A stretch of DNA of 64,000 nucleotides from WLND01 sp040398845 (GCA_040398845.1 JBBATH010000001.1:124001-188000), one strand, 5' to 3'; positions 32,484 through 41,074 are shown, numbered from the stretch's first letter. The notes: a model not told the origin generated them from the sequence alone. Translations and numbers: made by a program.

Positions 32484-33692
32484 ATGACCCGAACCCTCAT
32501 TGTCGAAGCTGACGGCGGTTCGCGGGGCAATCCCGGCCCGGCCGCGTTCGGCGCAGTTGTCCGCGATGCTGCGACGGGCAGGATTCTCACAGAGGTTGCC
32601 GGCTACATCGGAACGGCAACGAACAACGTTGCCGAGTATCGCGGGGCCATCGCCGGTCTCGAGCAGGCGCGACACCTCGACCCCGCTGCTGTTGTCGAGG
32701 TGCGGCTGGACTCCAAGCTTGTCGTTGAGCAGATGTCTGGTCGCTGGAAGATCAAGCACCCGGACATGCGCGATCTAGCGCTCGAGGCTCGCAAGGTGTT
32801 GCCCCCGGGGCAGGTGAGCTACGGCTGGGTTCCGCGCGCTGCGAACGGGCTCGCCGATGCCCTCGTCAACGAGGTCCTTGACCTCGCGCTTGCAGGTGGG
32901 CAAACCGAGATCCTCCGCCGCACTTCATTGCTGCCCGATGACCTCGATGGGCAAGACGTTGTCGGGTCGGCTGAGGAGGCGCACGTCCGCACTCTCGTCG
33001 ACGCCGCCGCGCGCCCCGCCAACCAGCTCGTCGGATGGGCCGATCTCGGTGCGCCAACGGTGACCGTCATGGCCAGGCATGGTGCAACTGCCCTGAGCGT
33101 CGACAAGCGGTTCAGCGGTCGCGGCGGTGTTGACGTCCCACTCGAGCCCATCGGTCTTGCCCAAGCGCATGCCCTCGCCCGGGAACTACTTGAGCGAGGG
33201 GGCGCCGACCTCATCGTGACCTCCCCGCTCCTGCGCACGCGTCAGACCGCTGAAATTGTGTCCGGACTCATCGATGCCCCCGTGCATGTCGAGGCGGACT
33301 TCGAGGAGTGTGCATTCGGAGAATGGGATGGGCTGAGCTTCTCGGAGGTCCAGTCCCGGTGGCCGGACCACGTGAACGAGTGGCTTGCATCAACTGACGT
33401 TGCGCCCCCGGGTGGTGAGTCGTTCGCCGAGGTTCGCACGCGGGTCGACCGTGGCAGGAGGCGGTTGATCGAGCAGTTCAGCGGCCAGCGAATAGTGGTC
33501 GTGGCACACGTCACCCCGATCAAGATCATGGTCGGCCTCGCTGTTGATGCGCCGCTCACCAGCCTGTTCCGCATGGAGCTCTCGCCGTGCTCGATCACGA
33601 CGCTCGCCTGGTTCGCCGACGGAAATGCATCGATGTTCGGCTTCTCGGAGTCGTCGCACCTTCGCGAGGTCCAGACTCCGCACGGGACCTGA
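32484..33692 (+). CDS. bifunctional RNase HI / histidine-phosphatase-fold protein
   Basis: This 402-residue protein joins two enzymes. Residues 1 to about 135 are RNase HI with acidic catalytic residues Asp10 (EADGGSRGNPGP), Glu51 (NNVAEYRGAI), Asp76 (RLDSKLVVEQ) and Asp125; it cleaves RNA in RNA-DNA hybrids. Residues about 192-395 are a histidine phosphatase (phosphoglycerate mutase-like/CobC) domain with the phosphorylated His199 in ARHGAT, TSPLLRTRQTA and VAHVTPI. The same fusion is known in mycobacteria, where the second domain has acid phosphatase or alpha-ribazole phosphatase activity. A linker of about 55 residues separates the domains. The ATG at 32484 lies 7 bp after the zinc-ribbon gene. 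Confidence 0.94.
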   Translation: MTRTLIVEADGGSRGNPGPAAFGAVVRDAATGRILTEVAGYIGTATNNVAEYRGAIAGLEQARHLDPAAVVEVRLDSKLVVEQMSGRWKIKHPDMRDLALEARKVLPPGQVSYGWVPRAANGLADALVNEVLDLALAGGQTEILRRTSLLPDDLDGQDVVGSAEEAHVRTLVDAAARPANQLVGWADLGAPTVTVMARHGATALSVDKRFSGRGGVDVPLEPIGLAQAHALARELLERGGADLIVTSPLLRTRQTAEIVSGLIDAPVHVEADFEECAFGEWDGLSFSEVQSRWPDHVNEWLASTDVAPPGGESFAEVRTRVDRGRRRLIEQFSGQRIVVVAHVTPIKIMVGLAVDAPLTSLFRMELSPCSITTLAWFADGNASMFGFSESSHLREVQTPHGT

Positions 33693-33697
33693 TCCGA

Positions 33698-34477
33698 TCA
33701 CACCTCGCGCACGATGATGTCGACAATTGCCGGGGTTCCTGGACGCTTGGGCGGCTGGAGTTCGACCTGATAGTCAAGGGCTTCGAGGACCTCGATGAGG
33801 CCTGCGACAGTCTTCGGCCTTGCGTCTGCTTGCGCGAGGCTCCGCACGATTCGCCCCTTTGTCGCCTTGTTGTGATGGCTGACGATTGACCGCTTGCCCG
33901 CGTGCTCGTGGAGTACTCGGCCGGCGAGGCTGCGGTTGGCGATCCCCGGCGGGATGGGGCCGAGGGCAACGTAGGCGCTGGACCGGAGGTCGAGGATGAC
34001 GCCCTCGTACTGCACAAGCTCGGCGCTCACCTGTTCGCGCCAGACCGTTGACATCGCACCGATTGCAGGCAGCGCAGTGTCACCGCTGAGCCGGTAGGCG
34101 GGGATGAGATCATCGGGCCGGACGAGACCGAAGAGGGCCGACGAGATCGCGACGAGCCGGTTCAGCCGGCGACGCTCAGCGGCGCGCAGGCTCCCAGCAT
34201 CGAGGGCCTCGAAGAGGACTCCGGTGTAGACATTGATCGCCCGGCCGGTCGGGGCGCGCTTGAGTCCGGTATTCGACTGAACGTGCGCGGCCTGGGTCGG
34301 GCCGAGGGCCAGTGCGGCGGCCGCCGCCTCGCGGTCGGATGAGCAAAGACTGATCAGGGTACGGAGCACTGCGCGGCGCGTCTTGGTGAGTCCGGTGAAG
34401 GACAGGCCCGCGAGGTCGAGCGGCGCCCCTGAAGCCGGCGGGGACTTGCCCTCACTGGGCGGAAGCAGGATGAGCAC
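33698..34477 (-). CDS. yaaA: YaaA/DUF328 family peroxide-stress protein
   Basis: The 259-residue protein shows the YaaA signatures LILLPPSEGK at the N-terminus, NVYTGVLFEALD, SALFGLVRPDDLIPAYRL and the C-terminal SHHNKATKGRIVRSL. In E. coli YaaA lowers free iron and limits hydroxyl-radical damage under peroxide stress; the family binds DNA through a helix-hairpin-helix element. The start is taken at the GTG 34475-34477, directly before the conserved block; an extra 11 codons upstream (from 34510) are possible. It converges with the RNase HI gene, 5 bp apart. Confidence 0.9.
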   Translation of the reverse strand: MLILLPPSEGKSPPASGAPLDLAGLSFTGLTKTRRAVLRTLISLCSSDREAAAAALALGPTQAAHVQSNTGLKRAPTGRAINVYTGVLFEALDAGSLRAAERRRLNRLVAISSALFGLVRPDDLIPAYRLSGDTALPAIGAMSTVWREQVSAELVQYEGVILDLRSSAYVALGPIPPGIANRSLAGRVLHEHAGKRSIVSHHNKATKGRIVRSLAQADARPKTVAGLIEVLEALDYQVELQPPKRPGTPAIVDIIVREV

Positions 34478-34520
34478 GCCCGTGACCGTAGCGGAGGGTC
34501 GGATCTGCAATGCTCAGGGC

Positions 34521-34979
34521 ATGAAGACTGGCAGGCGGCAGGTGTCGGGGATTGTGGTTGGACTCACCGTTTTGGCGTGCGTGGCCTTCCTGAGCGGATG
34601 CGCTGGCGCGAGTTCGGGGGATGCTGATTCGGCGGGAGGCCATGCTTCGGAGGCGGATCATGGGTCTGGCGGATCTGCGTGCGAGGAGGCGGCGGTCGGT
34701 GACACCCTGGGTCATATCGTCGGCGAGGCGCAGATGGTCGTTGCGTCGATCGACAACCTGGAGTGCAGTGGTGACTGGGCATACGCCTCAGCGACAGTCA
34801 CCGGGAGGGAGGAGGGCAGCCAACCGTTTGCCGAGGTGTTTCTCCTTCAGCGCGACGGTGACATCTGGGTGCTCAAGGCCCGCGAGACGGCATGCGGCAC
34901 GTTTTCACCCGGTGGTCCGAGGCCGACTGATGCTGAGGTGCCGGTTGACCTATGGGAGGCAGTGTGCCTGACGAGCTGA
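34521..34979 (+). CDS. putative secreted lipoprotein
   Basis: I do not recognise a family for this 152-residue product. It starts with a lipoprotein signal peptide (MKTGRRQ, hydrophobic VVGLTVLACVAFL, lipobox LSGC with Cys27), followed by a Gly/Ser/Asp-rich linker and a compact C-terminal domain of about 95 residues. Four cysteines in that domain (SACEEA, NLECSG, ETACGT, EAVCLT) could form two disulfides, consistent with an exported protein. The ATG at 34521 directly precedes the signal. It overlaps the next gene by 16 bp, suggesting an operon. Confidence 0.7.
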   Translation: MKTGRRQVSGIVVGLTVLACVAFLSGCAGASSGDADSAGGHASEADHGSGGSACEEAAVGDTLGHIVGEAQMVVASIDNLECSGDWAYASATVTGREEGSQPFAEVFLLQRDGDIWVLKARETACGTFSPGGPRPTDAEVPVDLWEAVCLTS

Positions 34980-35608
34980 AGGGCTTTCGGAGACCGCACC
35001 CGATCAAGGCCATGCTCGTCGTCGTCATCATCGTGGCGATACAGATCGCGCTGCCCCATGAGGTGACGCCGGGGCCCGCTTGGCTCATCACCTTCGTTGA
35101 GCTCTCCGGGATCCCGATCGTCTTCATCTCGCGAACGATGGGCATCGTCGCGACGAAGCGCTTTCGGTACGTCATGGACGTCTACTTTTTCCTCCTCATC
35201 TGTTCGGGCGCCGCGAACGCATTCCTGCTCCTCGTCGCGGCACTTGACGACTCTGCCAGCTCAGGCATTGCACTCCTTTTCGCCGGCTTCGGTGTGTTGG
35301 CGATTAGCGTGCTCACCTTCGGCCTCATCTATTGGTGGATTGACGGCGGCGGCCCGTTGCGGCGGATGCAGGGAACCGTGACCCAGTGGGATTTTCAGTT
35401 CCCGCAGCAGCAGGCGCTCGTAGAGGAGTGGCAACCGACGCTCTTCGACTACCTCTACGTCGCCTACACGAACATCCTGGCGTTCAGCCCGACTGATGCC
35501 ATGCCTTTGACTCACCGGGTGAAGCTGCTCTTCACCGTCCAGTCCGCGATTTCAGTCCTGACGGTCGTTGTGACCGTCGGTCACGCGATCAACGTCATAG
35601 CGAACTGA
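34964..35608 (+). CDS. multi-pass membrane protein, unknown function
   Basis: The 214-residue protein has about five hydrophobic segments (roughly 16-34, 40-58, 70-92, 97-122 and 183-208). Between the last two lies a cytosolic loop containing GPLRRMQGTVTQWDFQFPQQ. The C-terminal YTNILAFSPTDAMPLTHRVKLLFTVQSAISVLTV resembles the pore-proximal end of small two-TM potassium-channel-like proteins, but a selectivity filter (TVGYG) is missing, so this is only a resemblance. GTG at 34964 follows GGGAGG; an ATG at 34952 is the alternative. It follows the lipoprotein gene with overlap and converges with the histidine kinase. Confidence 0.6.
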   Translation: MPDELKGFRRPHPIKAMLVVVIIVAIQIALPHEVTPGPAWLITFVELSGIPIVFISRTMGIVATKRFRYVMDVYFFLLICSGAANAFLLLVAALDDSASSGIALLFAGFGVLAISVLTFGLIYWWIDGGGPLRRMQGTVTQWDFQFPQQQALVEEWQPTLFDYLYVAYTNILAFSPTDAMPLTHRVKLLFTVQSAISVLTVVVTVGHAINVIAN

Positions 35609-35609
35609 G

Positions 35610-36977
35610 TCACATTGGCGAGGCCGCATCGAGGGTGATCCGCAGTCGCAGGCCACCGAGCGGGCTGTCGAGAAGGTCGATTCGGCCCCTGTGACTATCG
35701 ACAACTGCGCGCATGATGCTCATGCCGAGACCGAAGCCGCCACTGTTCGTCGAGCGCGATGGGTCCAGGCGAGTGAAGCGCTGGAGTGCAACCGTGCGCT
35801 GCTCGGGGGGAATGCCTGGACCCGCATCATCGACGGTGAGCGTGGTCTGGCCGTCACGTTGGCGCAAGGTGACGCTGATGGGCGACCCAGCGGGCGTGTG
35901 CCGGGTGCAGTTCTGAACGAGATTCGCGGTGAGTTGGCGCCAGGCATCCTCGAGTCCGACGAGCTGTGCAGCCTCAATATCGAGTTCGACGATTCGATCA
36001 GGGTTGAGTGCGGCGAGATCCTCAAAACTCTCCCGGACGACCCCGGCAAGGTCGAATGGGGCGAAGCTCGCGGCTGACACGGCGTCCATCCGTTCGAGGA
36101 GGAGCAATTGGGTCACGAGCCGCTCAAGGCGTCTGCTCTCACTCTCGATTCGGTCGAGGGCCCGAGTCGACAGTTCTGCTGACTCCCCACCGTCGCGCTG
36201 GAGCAGTTCGACGTAACCGCGGATCACGGTGAGGGGGGTGCGGATCTCATGGGATGCGTCCGACACGAACGTACGAAGGCGTTCCTCGGATGCCTCAACC
36301 GTGGCGATGGACGCGGTGAGCGACCCGATCATGAGGTTGAGGGATTCTGAGAGTTCACCGAGTTCGGTTCCGGGTCGTGCGGTTGGCACCCGTCGCTGGG
36401 TATCGCCGAGTGAGATCGCCTGGGCGGCGTCGACCATGGCTTCGACAGGCCGGAAGAATCGCCGCACGATGGCCCACGCTGCGATGGCGCCAAGCAGCGT
36501 CACGGCGAGGACGCTGCCGATAATGGCCACGGCGAGGCGGGTGAGGTTCTTCTCGGCATCCCCGAGTGGTGCAGCCGCGATGACAGACGCGCGACCGACG
36601 GGCTGGCGAACGATGACACGGTAGGAGGGACTTCCTTCGACCGAGACGGGTGAGACCCTCGCCGCGAGGATAGTTTCAGCCGACAACTGCGGAAAGGGCA
36701 GCGGATCAGAGCCGAGGCCGGCTTGGCGCAGGACGGTGATGGTTCCGTCGCGGTCAAGGCGGGCGAGTGCCACCGGACTGTAAACGTCGTCGGGCACGGG
36801 GCGCGGATTCGTTGCCAGACTCCTCACGCGCGCATCGGTGATGGCACTCGTGAGATTGGTGTCGATGGTGTCATATTGCAGTCGCGATGACGTGACATAT
36901 GTGAGTGCACCCAAGGCGGAGGTCGAGACGAGGATGAGAATGGCGGTGAGGAACGTGACCCTCGCGCGAAGGGTCAT
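35610..36977 (-). CDS. two-component sensor histidine kinase
   Basis: The 455-residue kinase has two membrane helices (about 8-28 and 147-170) flanking an extracellular sensor of about 115 residues, a HAMP linker (about 171-225), the phospho-acceptor His243 in SDASHEIRTPLTVIRGYVEL, and an HATPase domain (LVQNCTRH, DDAGPGIPPE, GFGLGMSIMRAVV). It would phosphorylate the response regulator encoded just before it; the genes overlap as ATGA (36974-36977). The architecture resembles actinobacterial TrcS/CseC-type sensors. The signal is unknown. The adjacent secreted repeat protein gene upstream of the regulator may be a target. Confidence 0.93.
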   Translation of the reverse strand: MTLRARVTFLTAILILVSTSALGALTYVTSSRLQYDTIDTNLTSAITDARVRSLATNPRPVPDDVYSPVALARLDRDGTITVLRQAGLGSDPLPFPQLSAETILAARVSPVSVEGSPSYRVIVRQPVGRASVIAAAPLGDAEKNLTRLAVAIIGSVLAVTLLGAIAAWAIVRRFFRPVEAMVDAAQAISLGDTQRRVPTARPGTELGELSESLNLMIGSLTASIATVEASEERLRTFVSDASHEIRTPLTVIRGYVELLQRDGGESAELSTRALDRIESESRRLERLVTQLLLLERMDAVSAASFAPFDLAGVVRESFEDLAALNPDRIVELDIEAAQLVGLEDAWRQLTANLVQNCTRHTPAGSPISVTLRQRDGQTTLTVDDAGPGIPPEQRTVALQRFTRLDPSRSTNSGGFGLGMSIMRAVVDSHRGRIDLLDSPLGGLRLRITLDAASPM

Positions 36978-37657
36978 GCCGGGCCCCTGCTGCCGGTGAG
37001 CTGATATCCGACGCCGCGGACGGTGCGGATGCTCAGCTCCGGCCCTAGCTTCTTGCGCAGGTAGGAGATGTAGGTCTCGACCACGGTCGTTTCGAGCCCA
37101 TCGTCGATACCCCACACTCGGCGCAGCAGTTGGGCCTTTGAGAGCACGCGGCCTGCATCCTCCATGAGCACTTGGAGGAGACGGAACTCAGTAGCGGAGA
37201 GCTCGACGATCTCGTCGTTGCAGGTGACGGCGTGTTGGTCGGCATCGAGGCTGATTGCGCCAATACGCAAGGTGGCCTGCGGCTCGGCGCCCTGGGCCCT
37301 GCGGAGCACGGCCTTGACTCGCAGGGTGAGTTCCTCAATGCCGAAGGGCTTTTTCACGAAGTCGTCAGCGCCGAGTTCGAAGCCGGTCTTCGTGTCGTCG
37401 CGATCCTGGCGCGCGGTGAGGATGATGACAGGAGTCTGGTCGCCGGCCTCACGCATTCTCGTAAGAACCTCGAATCCGTCGACGTTCGGCATGTTGATAT
37501 CGAGGACGACGAGGTCGACGGGTGCCTCGCGCAAATGCCTGAGCGCCGCCATTCCGTGCGAGGCGGAGGAGGTGCGGTAGCCAGCGAGTCGCAGGGCGTC
37601 ACAGATGAGGTCATTCACCGCGGGCTCGTCATCGACGACAAGGATCGTGCTGCTCAC
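36974..37657 (-). CDS. OmpR/PhoB-family response regulator
   Basis: The 227-residue regulator has a receiver domain (acidic pocket DDE at residues 9-11, phospho-acceptor Asp53 in VVLDINMP, Lys at the KKPFG switch) and a C-terminal winged helix (VELSATEFRLLQVLMEDAGRV in parts, and TYISYLRKKLG). It binds DNA as a dimer after phosphorylation by the kinase encoded in the overlapping next gene. Its 5' region contains a strong inverted repeat at 37684-37728. The start is the ATG at 37655-37657. Confidence 0.94.
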   Translation of the reverse strand: MSSTILVVDDEPAVNDLICDALRLAGYRTSSASHGMAALRHLREAPVDLVVLDINMPNVDGFEVLTRMREAGDQTPVIILTARQDRDDTKTGFELGADDFVKKPFGIEELTLRVKAVLRRAQGAEPQATLRIGAISLDADQHAVTCNDEIVELSATEFRLLQVLMEDAGRVLSKAQLLRRVWGIDDGLETTVVETYISYLRKKLGPELSIRTVRGVGYQLTGSRGPA

Positions 37658-37683
37658 CGGGCCTCCGTCTCATTGATTCGACA

Positions 37684-37728
37684 ACTGTAGGGCGACCGCG
37701 CCCATATGAGCTGCGGCCGCCCTACAGT
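37684..37728. terminator. 11-bp inverted repeat between the secreted repeat protein gene and the response regulator
   Basis: ACTGTAGGGCG (37684-37694) pairs with CGCCCTACAGT (37718-37728). It lies after the stop (37763) of the secreted protein gene and 27 bp before the response regulator start, so it may terminate the first or serve as an operator for the second. There is no T-run. A 12-bp duplicate of the secreted gene's 3' end (TACGCGCCGCGG) occurs at 37742-37753 and 37764-37775. Confidence 0.45.
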
Positions 37729-37762
37729 CGGGGCGAGTAACTACGCGCCGCGGGAGCCTTGG

Positions 37763-38302
37763 TTACGCGCCGCGGTGGACATGGTCGCGGGTCGGGCGGG
37801 CAGCCTGGATCGCGTCGGCCTGAGACTGAGTTATGGTGCCCGCAGAGACGAGCGATGCGAGCACCGCTTCGGGCTTTTTGACAACGGAGACCATCGCGGT
37901 CTTCACCGTTGTCTTCACCTGCTGGGCTAGTTCGCGGGTGATAACCCCCGAGCGGACGAGGGTCCGCATGCCCTCACGACCGTCTGCGGCAGCGATGGCG
38001 TCCGACTGTGCCTGGGTCAGGGTGCCAGCGGAGACGAGCCCACGCAGCGCGGAGGGTTCGACACTCTCACGGGCTGCCTTGTTGGCGTCGTGCGCGGCAA
38101 CCATCGCGGCCTTGACCGCGGTGGCCTGAGTTTGGCTGAGGGTGCCTGCTGTGACGAGTGAGCTGAGTGACGACTTGCCTGCATTTGGGGTGGTCTCGGC
38201 TGCCGAGGCAGCTCCGGCGGTGCCGGCGACGCCGATGACGGCGAGGGCAAGGGCTACGGTTGCGAGGGCGGCGCGGGTGGCGAGGGATCTGCTGACGTTC
38301 AT
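37763..38302 (-). CDS. secreted protein with four internal helical repeats
   Basis: The 179-residue product has a Sec signal peptide (basic MNVSRSLATR, hydrophobic core to about residue 30, AxA-type site near AASAAE). The mature part is built from four copies of a roughly 22-residue unit, L..LV.AGT(L/I)TQ.QADAI.AA, at about residues 46-67, 86-107, 112-133 and 148-169, linked by charged spacers. I do not know a named family; the pattern looks like a small helix-turn-helix protein-interaction repeat. The last residues are His/Arg rich. It lies directly upstream of a two-component system in the same orientation, which may control it or sense its effects. Confidence 0.7.
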   Translation of the reverse strand: MNVSRSLATRAALATVALALAVIGVAGTAGAASAAETTPNAGKSSLSSLVTAGTLSQTQATAVKAAMVAAHDANKAARESVEPSALRGLVSAGTLTQAQSDAIAAADGREGMRTLVRSGVITRELAQQVKTTVKTAMVSVVKKPEAVLASLVSAGTITQSQADAIQAARPTRDHVHRGA

Positions 38303-38430
38303 GAGTGCTCCTTCGATGGTGAGCCCCCGGCGGGTGCTCGGTTCAGTAGGTCAACCATCCAGCCCGTTTATTTAAAGAGGCTGGGACAACCGTGTGTGTT
38401 TCCTGTGAGTCTGGGCGCGTACGCTTCACT

Positions 38431-38808
38431 CGGACGAGTCGGCCGGGTGATCGCGGTGCGAGCAATCGCATCGAGGAAAGTCCGGACTTCACAGGGCAAG
38501 GTGGTGGGTAACGCCCACCCGGGGTGACCCGCGGGACAGTGCCACAGAAAATAGACCGCCAGGAGCGATTCTGGTAAGGGTGAAACGGTGGTGTAAGAGA
38601 CCACCAGCGCCGCAGGTGACTGCGGCGGCTCGGTAAACCCCACCTGAAGCAAGGTCAAGAGGACCGGGAAACCGGTCTGCGCAGGCGAGCGGCCCGCTCG
38701 ATGCCTGCGGGTAGACCGCACCAGGCCGCTGGCAACAGCGGTCGCAGATGGATGATCGCCGGCCAGCCTCGGCTGGTCACAGAATCCGGCTTACAGGCCG
38801 GCTCGTCC
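38431..38808 (+). ncRNA. rnpB: RNase P RNA (bacterial type A)
   Basis: The catalytic RNA that trims tRNA 5' leaders. Helix P1 forms from GGACGAGTCGGCC at the 5' end and GGCCGGCTCGTCC at the 3' end. Universally conserved segments are present: GAGGAAAGTCCGG (P4/CR-I), ACAGTGCCACAGAAAATAGACCGCC region, GGTAAGGGTGAAACGGTG, and the 3' CACAGAATCCGGCTTACAGG. The 378-nt length and GC-rich stems are typical of actinobacteria. No protein should be annotated here, although open frames cross it. Confidence 0.97.
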
Positions 38809-38953
38809 CTTCCATCCCGCAATTGGATGTGCAAAGTGTGGTGCTAGTACCCCACTTTGCGCCGCCGGAGCGGAATTGGTTGTTGGGTGCACCTGAACGT
38901 GTCTATGGTGCGAACAGGCCCATTGCGGGGCACATCGTTGGAGTGGAGCTGAC

Positions 38954-39367
38954 ATGACGTTCAAGGAAGCAGTCGCGAGTGGCTGGGCAAACAAGACGGA
39001 GTTCTCCGGGCGGTCGCGACGTTCAGCATTCTGGTTCTGGTACCTCTTCCAGGGGCTGGTCATCACGGCGTTCGTGCTCGTGGCGATGGGGGTCTTTGCC
39101 GGTGCTGCCGCCCTACGCAGCTCGAATGAGACGCTCGGGACCATCGTGATGGTGGTCGGGATTATCCTCGCCATCGCCATGGGGATCGTTGGGATCATCC
39201 TCGTGATCGGCACCATCGCTGCCGCCGTCCGTCGGCTCCATGACCGTGGTCAGTCGGGCCTCTTTCTTCTCCTGTACTTGGTGCCGTTCGGCAATATCGT
39301 CGTTCTGGTCTTCCTCCTCCTGCCGGGCATGCCAACTGACAACCAGTACGGCCCCGTCACCGCGTAG
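38954..39367 (+). CDS. DUF805 family membrane protein
   Basis: The 137-residue protein has the DUF805 signature: FSGRSRRSAFWFWYLFQ near residues 18-34, the RRLHDRGQSGLFLLLYLVPFGNIVVLVF segment, and PGMPTDNQYGP at the end. About four membrane helices are predicted, with a long hydrophobic central hairpin (residues 30-90). Function is unknown; the family occurs widely in bacteria. The ATG at 38954 opens the conserved MTFKEAVASGW. It stands alone after rnpB, followed by a 750-bp region with only a gene remnant. Confidence 0.9.
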   Translation: MTFKEAVASGWANKTEFSGRSRRSAFWFWYLFQGLVITAFVLVAMGVFAGAAALRSSNETLGTIVMVVGIILAIAMGIVGIILVIGTIAAAVRRLHDRGQSGLFLLLYLVPFGNIVVLVFLLLPGMPTDNQYGPVTA

Positions 39368-39855
39368 CGCCCGGTGTTGAGCGGACCCTGCGTTGGGGCG
39401 TCAAGAGTCTGAGGATGGAATGGGATCTTGACCTTCCTCTGAACTAGACGGGCGCCCGTTCACGGCGCTCAATGGAGGTCCGGCCTACGCATTCAGCCGG
39501 GCGATCTCATTCGTCGTGAGTTGCGAGGGGCAGGCGGAGGTCACGGACGCGGGCGGTGGTCGCGTTCACGGAATGGACGTACCTAGTCCTGGCGTCAACA
39601 GCCATTTCGGCCGTCATCCGAAACACCACTGGCTGCTCTCAACGCCTGACGCATCGTGGGATCACGCGCACCGGCCGCATTCTTCACGGATGACGGCGAG
39701 GCGATGATCGTCGCTTCCACTACTCTGCCCCCGCGACGACGCAATCAAACGAGAACATCAGCGATTCCGAAGCCGAGGTTTCGGCCAGACGCACCCCTAA
39801 TCCCGACGAGTCCCTCGCCTGCGCCCAACTCATCGGGTTTCGGGGTGCACATGAC
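39368..39855. other. intergenic region, no recognised gene
   Basis: Nearly 490 bp with only short open frames (up to about 98 codons, low plausibility). A 12-nt perfect palindrome ACGGGCGCCCGT lies at 39448-39459. Translation of both strands gave no recognisable family. Since a truncated dehydrogenase start follows immediately on the minus strand, this may be decayed coding DNA. Confidence 0.45.
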
Positions 39856-40029
39856 TCAGGTGAGACCCAAGGGGATGACCAGGGCTAGGACGGCAGCGCT
39901 TCCATTGGTGCTGTACGCCTCGAGCAGATCGTTCATTGCGAGGGCCTCGTGAGCGCAATGTGAGTCGCCCACGCCTATGTGCGCGATCCGCTGGGTGAGC
40001 GATGTGCGGTCATAGCTCGGAATACTCAT
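39856..40029 (-). pseudogene. N-terminal remnant of a mannitol/polyol dehydrogenase
   Basis: From the ATG at 40027-40029, 57 codons read like the start of long-chain mannitol/fructuronate-type dehydrogenases: PSYDRTSLTQRIAHIGVG, followed by SHCAHEALAMNDLLEAY where intact enzymes have NFHRAHQA..DDLL. The Rossmann glycine region is kept, but the key Phe-His is altered and the frame ends at 39856 after unrelated residues. The rest of a protein that would normally be about 450-500 residues is absent, so this is a relic or a recombination scar. Recognition is by eye from a short stretch. Confidence 0.5.
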
Positions 40030-40117
40030 GGCTGCGTTTACAGGCTCGAAAAGCGGTGTGTCACACAGGTGCTCTACGGTGAGGGTTGCAGTCAGGGTTC
40101 AACGGTGGGGGTAAGCG

Positions 40118-41074
40118 ATGGCTCGACCACGGGTGAGTCGCACTAGGCGCCATCAACGGCACCGCGAGCGGGTGATGCGCGCGCACAACGGCGTGTGCCA
40201 CCTCTGCGGTCAGGATGCCGCCGATGCGATCGACCATATCGTGCCGGTTTCCTGGGGTGGATCAGACGATCCGTCGAACCTAGCCCCCGCGCACACGTCG
40301 TGCAACACAGCCAAGAGCGATGCCGCGCCTCCGCAGTGGACCCACTCGCGGCCGGCGATGTGGTTGCCCGGATACGGACCTCGCGCACCGAGTAGTGCCG
40401 CCAGCCGCGGAGCTTCGGGTCGACTCGGGTGCTGGAGCATCGGTGGCGCGATTCTGGTCGCATTGTTGGTGGGCGGTCTGGTTGGTTCATTGGTGGCCAC
40501 TGAATGGGTTGGGCTGGCGGTCACCGCAGCTGTGGCCTGGGCACTGATCAGTTGGCTGCAGAAGCGGTCGAGAGCAGCGAAGTCGGGGACCTCGGTGGGC
40601 CCGGTGGGTCCACCAAGTCTGCCCATGCAAGACGAACCGCTGGCATTGACGATGCCCGATGGCAGGCAGATTCGTAACGCCCGCGGAACAGCATCGATGG
40701 GCGGCATGGCCGCGGATGTGCCGCTTGAAGGTCAGGACATGGTGTGGCTGGAGATGACGATCCAAGGCGACAACATCGAAACGCTCATCGGTCTGTTGAG
40801 GCTATCCCCCGGTGACACCGGCTACCGCGATGCGATGCTGCAGCCCGATGGTGATCGTTTGATCGTCAACGCTATGGCCCGACTTGCTGCGGATGCGGCA
40901 GCCAGCGGTGACGACGATGTCACTGCGGCCCCGATCGGCCATCTGTCCGATGTCGTGTGGAGCTCGCATCCGGGGCTGGGACGTGGACTCACCCTCGTGC
41001 AGGTGGCCATCACCGTCAATCGCGATGGGAGTCGTGGCGCGCGCGTTGGATTCTCGTCCGACATCAGAAAGTGA
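40118..41074 (+). CDS. HNH-nuclease-domain protein with two membrane helices
   Basis: Residues about 11-68 form an HNH domain: zinc-type CHLC (Cys27, Cys30), the catalytic DHIVP (Asp39-His40), Asn54 in DPSNL, His59 and CNTAK (Cys62, Lys66). Two hydrophobic segments (about 106-126 and 130-147) follow, then a C-terminal domain of about 130 residues (PLALTMPDGRQIRNARGT, QGDNIETLIGLLRL, GYRDAMLQPDGDRLIVNAMARL) that I do not recognise. HNH domains cut DNA; pairing one with membrane helices and a novel domain is unusual and hints at defence or envelope-linked DNA processing. The start ATG is at 40118. Confidence 0.75.
   Translation: MARPRVSRTRRHQRHRERVMRAHNGVCHLCGQDAADAIDHIVPVSWGGSDDPSNLAPAHTSCNTAKSDAAPPQWTHSRPAMWLPGYGPRAPSSAASRGASGRLGCWSIGGAILVALLVGGLVGSLVATEWVGLAVTAAVAWALISWLQKRSRAAKSGTSVGPVGPPSLPMQDEPLALTMPDGRQIRNARGTASMGGMAADVPLEGQDMVWLEMTIQGDNIETLIGLLRLSPGDTGYRDAMLQPDGDRLIVNAMARLAADAAASGDDDVTAAPIGHLSDVVWSSHPGLGRGLTLVQVAITVNRDGSRGARVGFSSDIRK

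Noticed and set aside
34964..35608. Two-pore potassium channel assignment
   Set aside because: The selectivity filter sequence is missing; only the C-terminal helix resembles such channels.
38368..38721. Open frame across the RNase P RNA gene
   Set aside because: The region folds and reads as rnpB; the frame is incidental.
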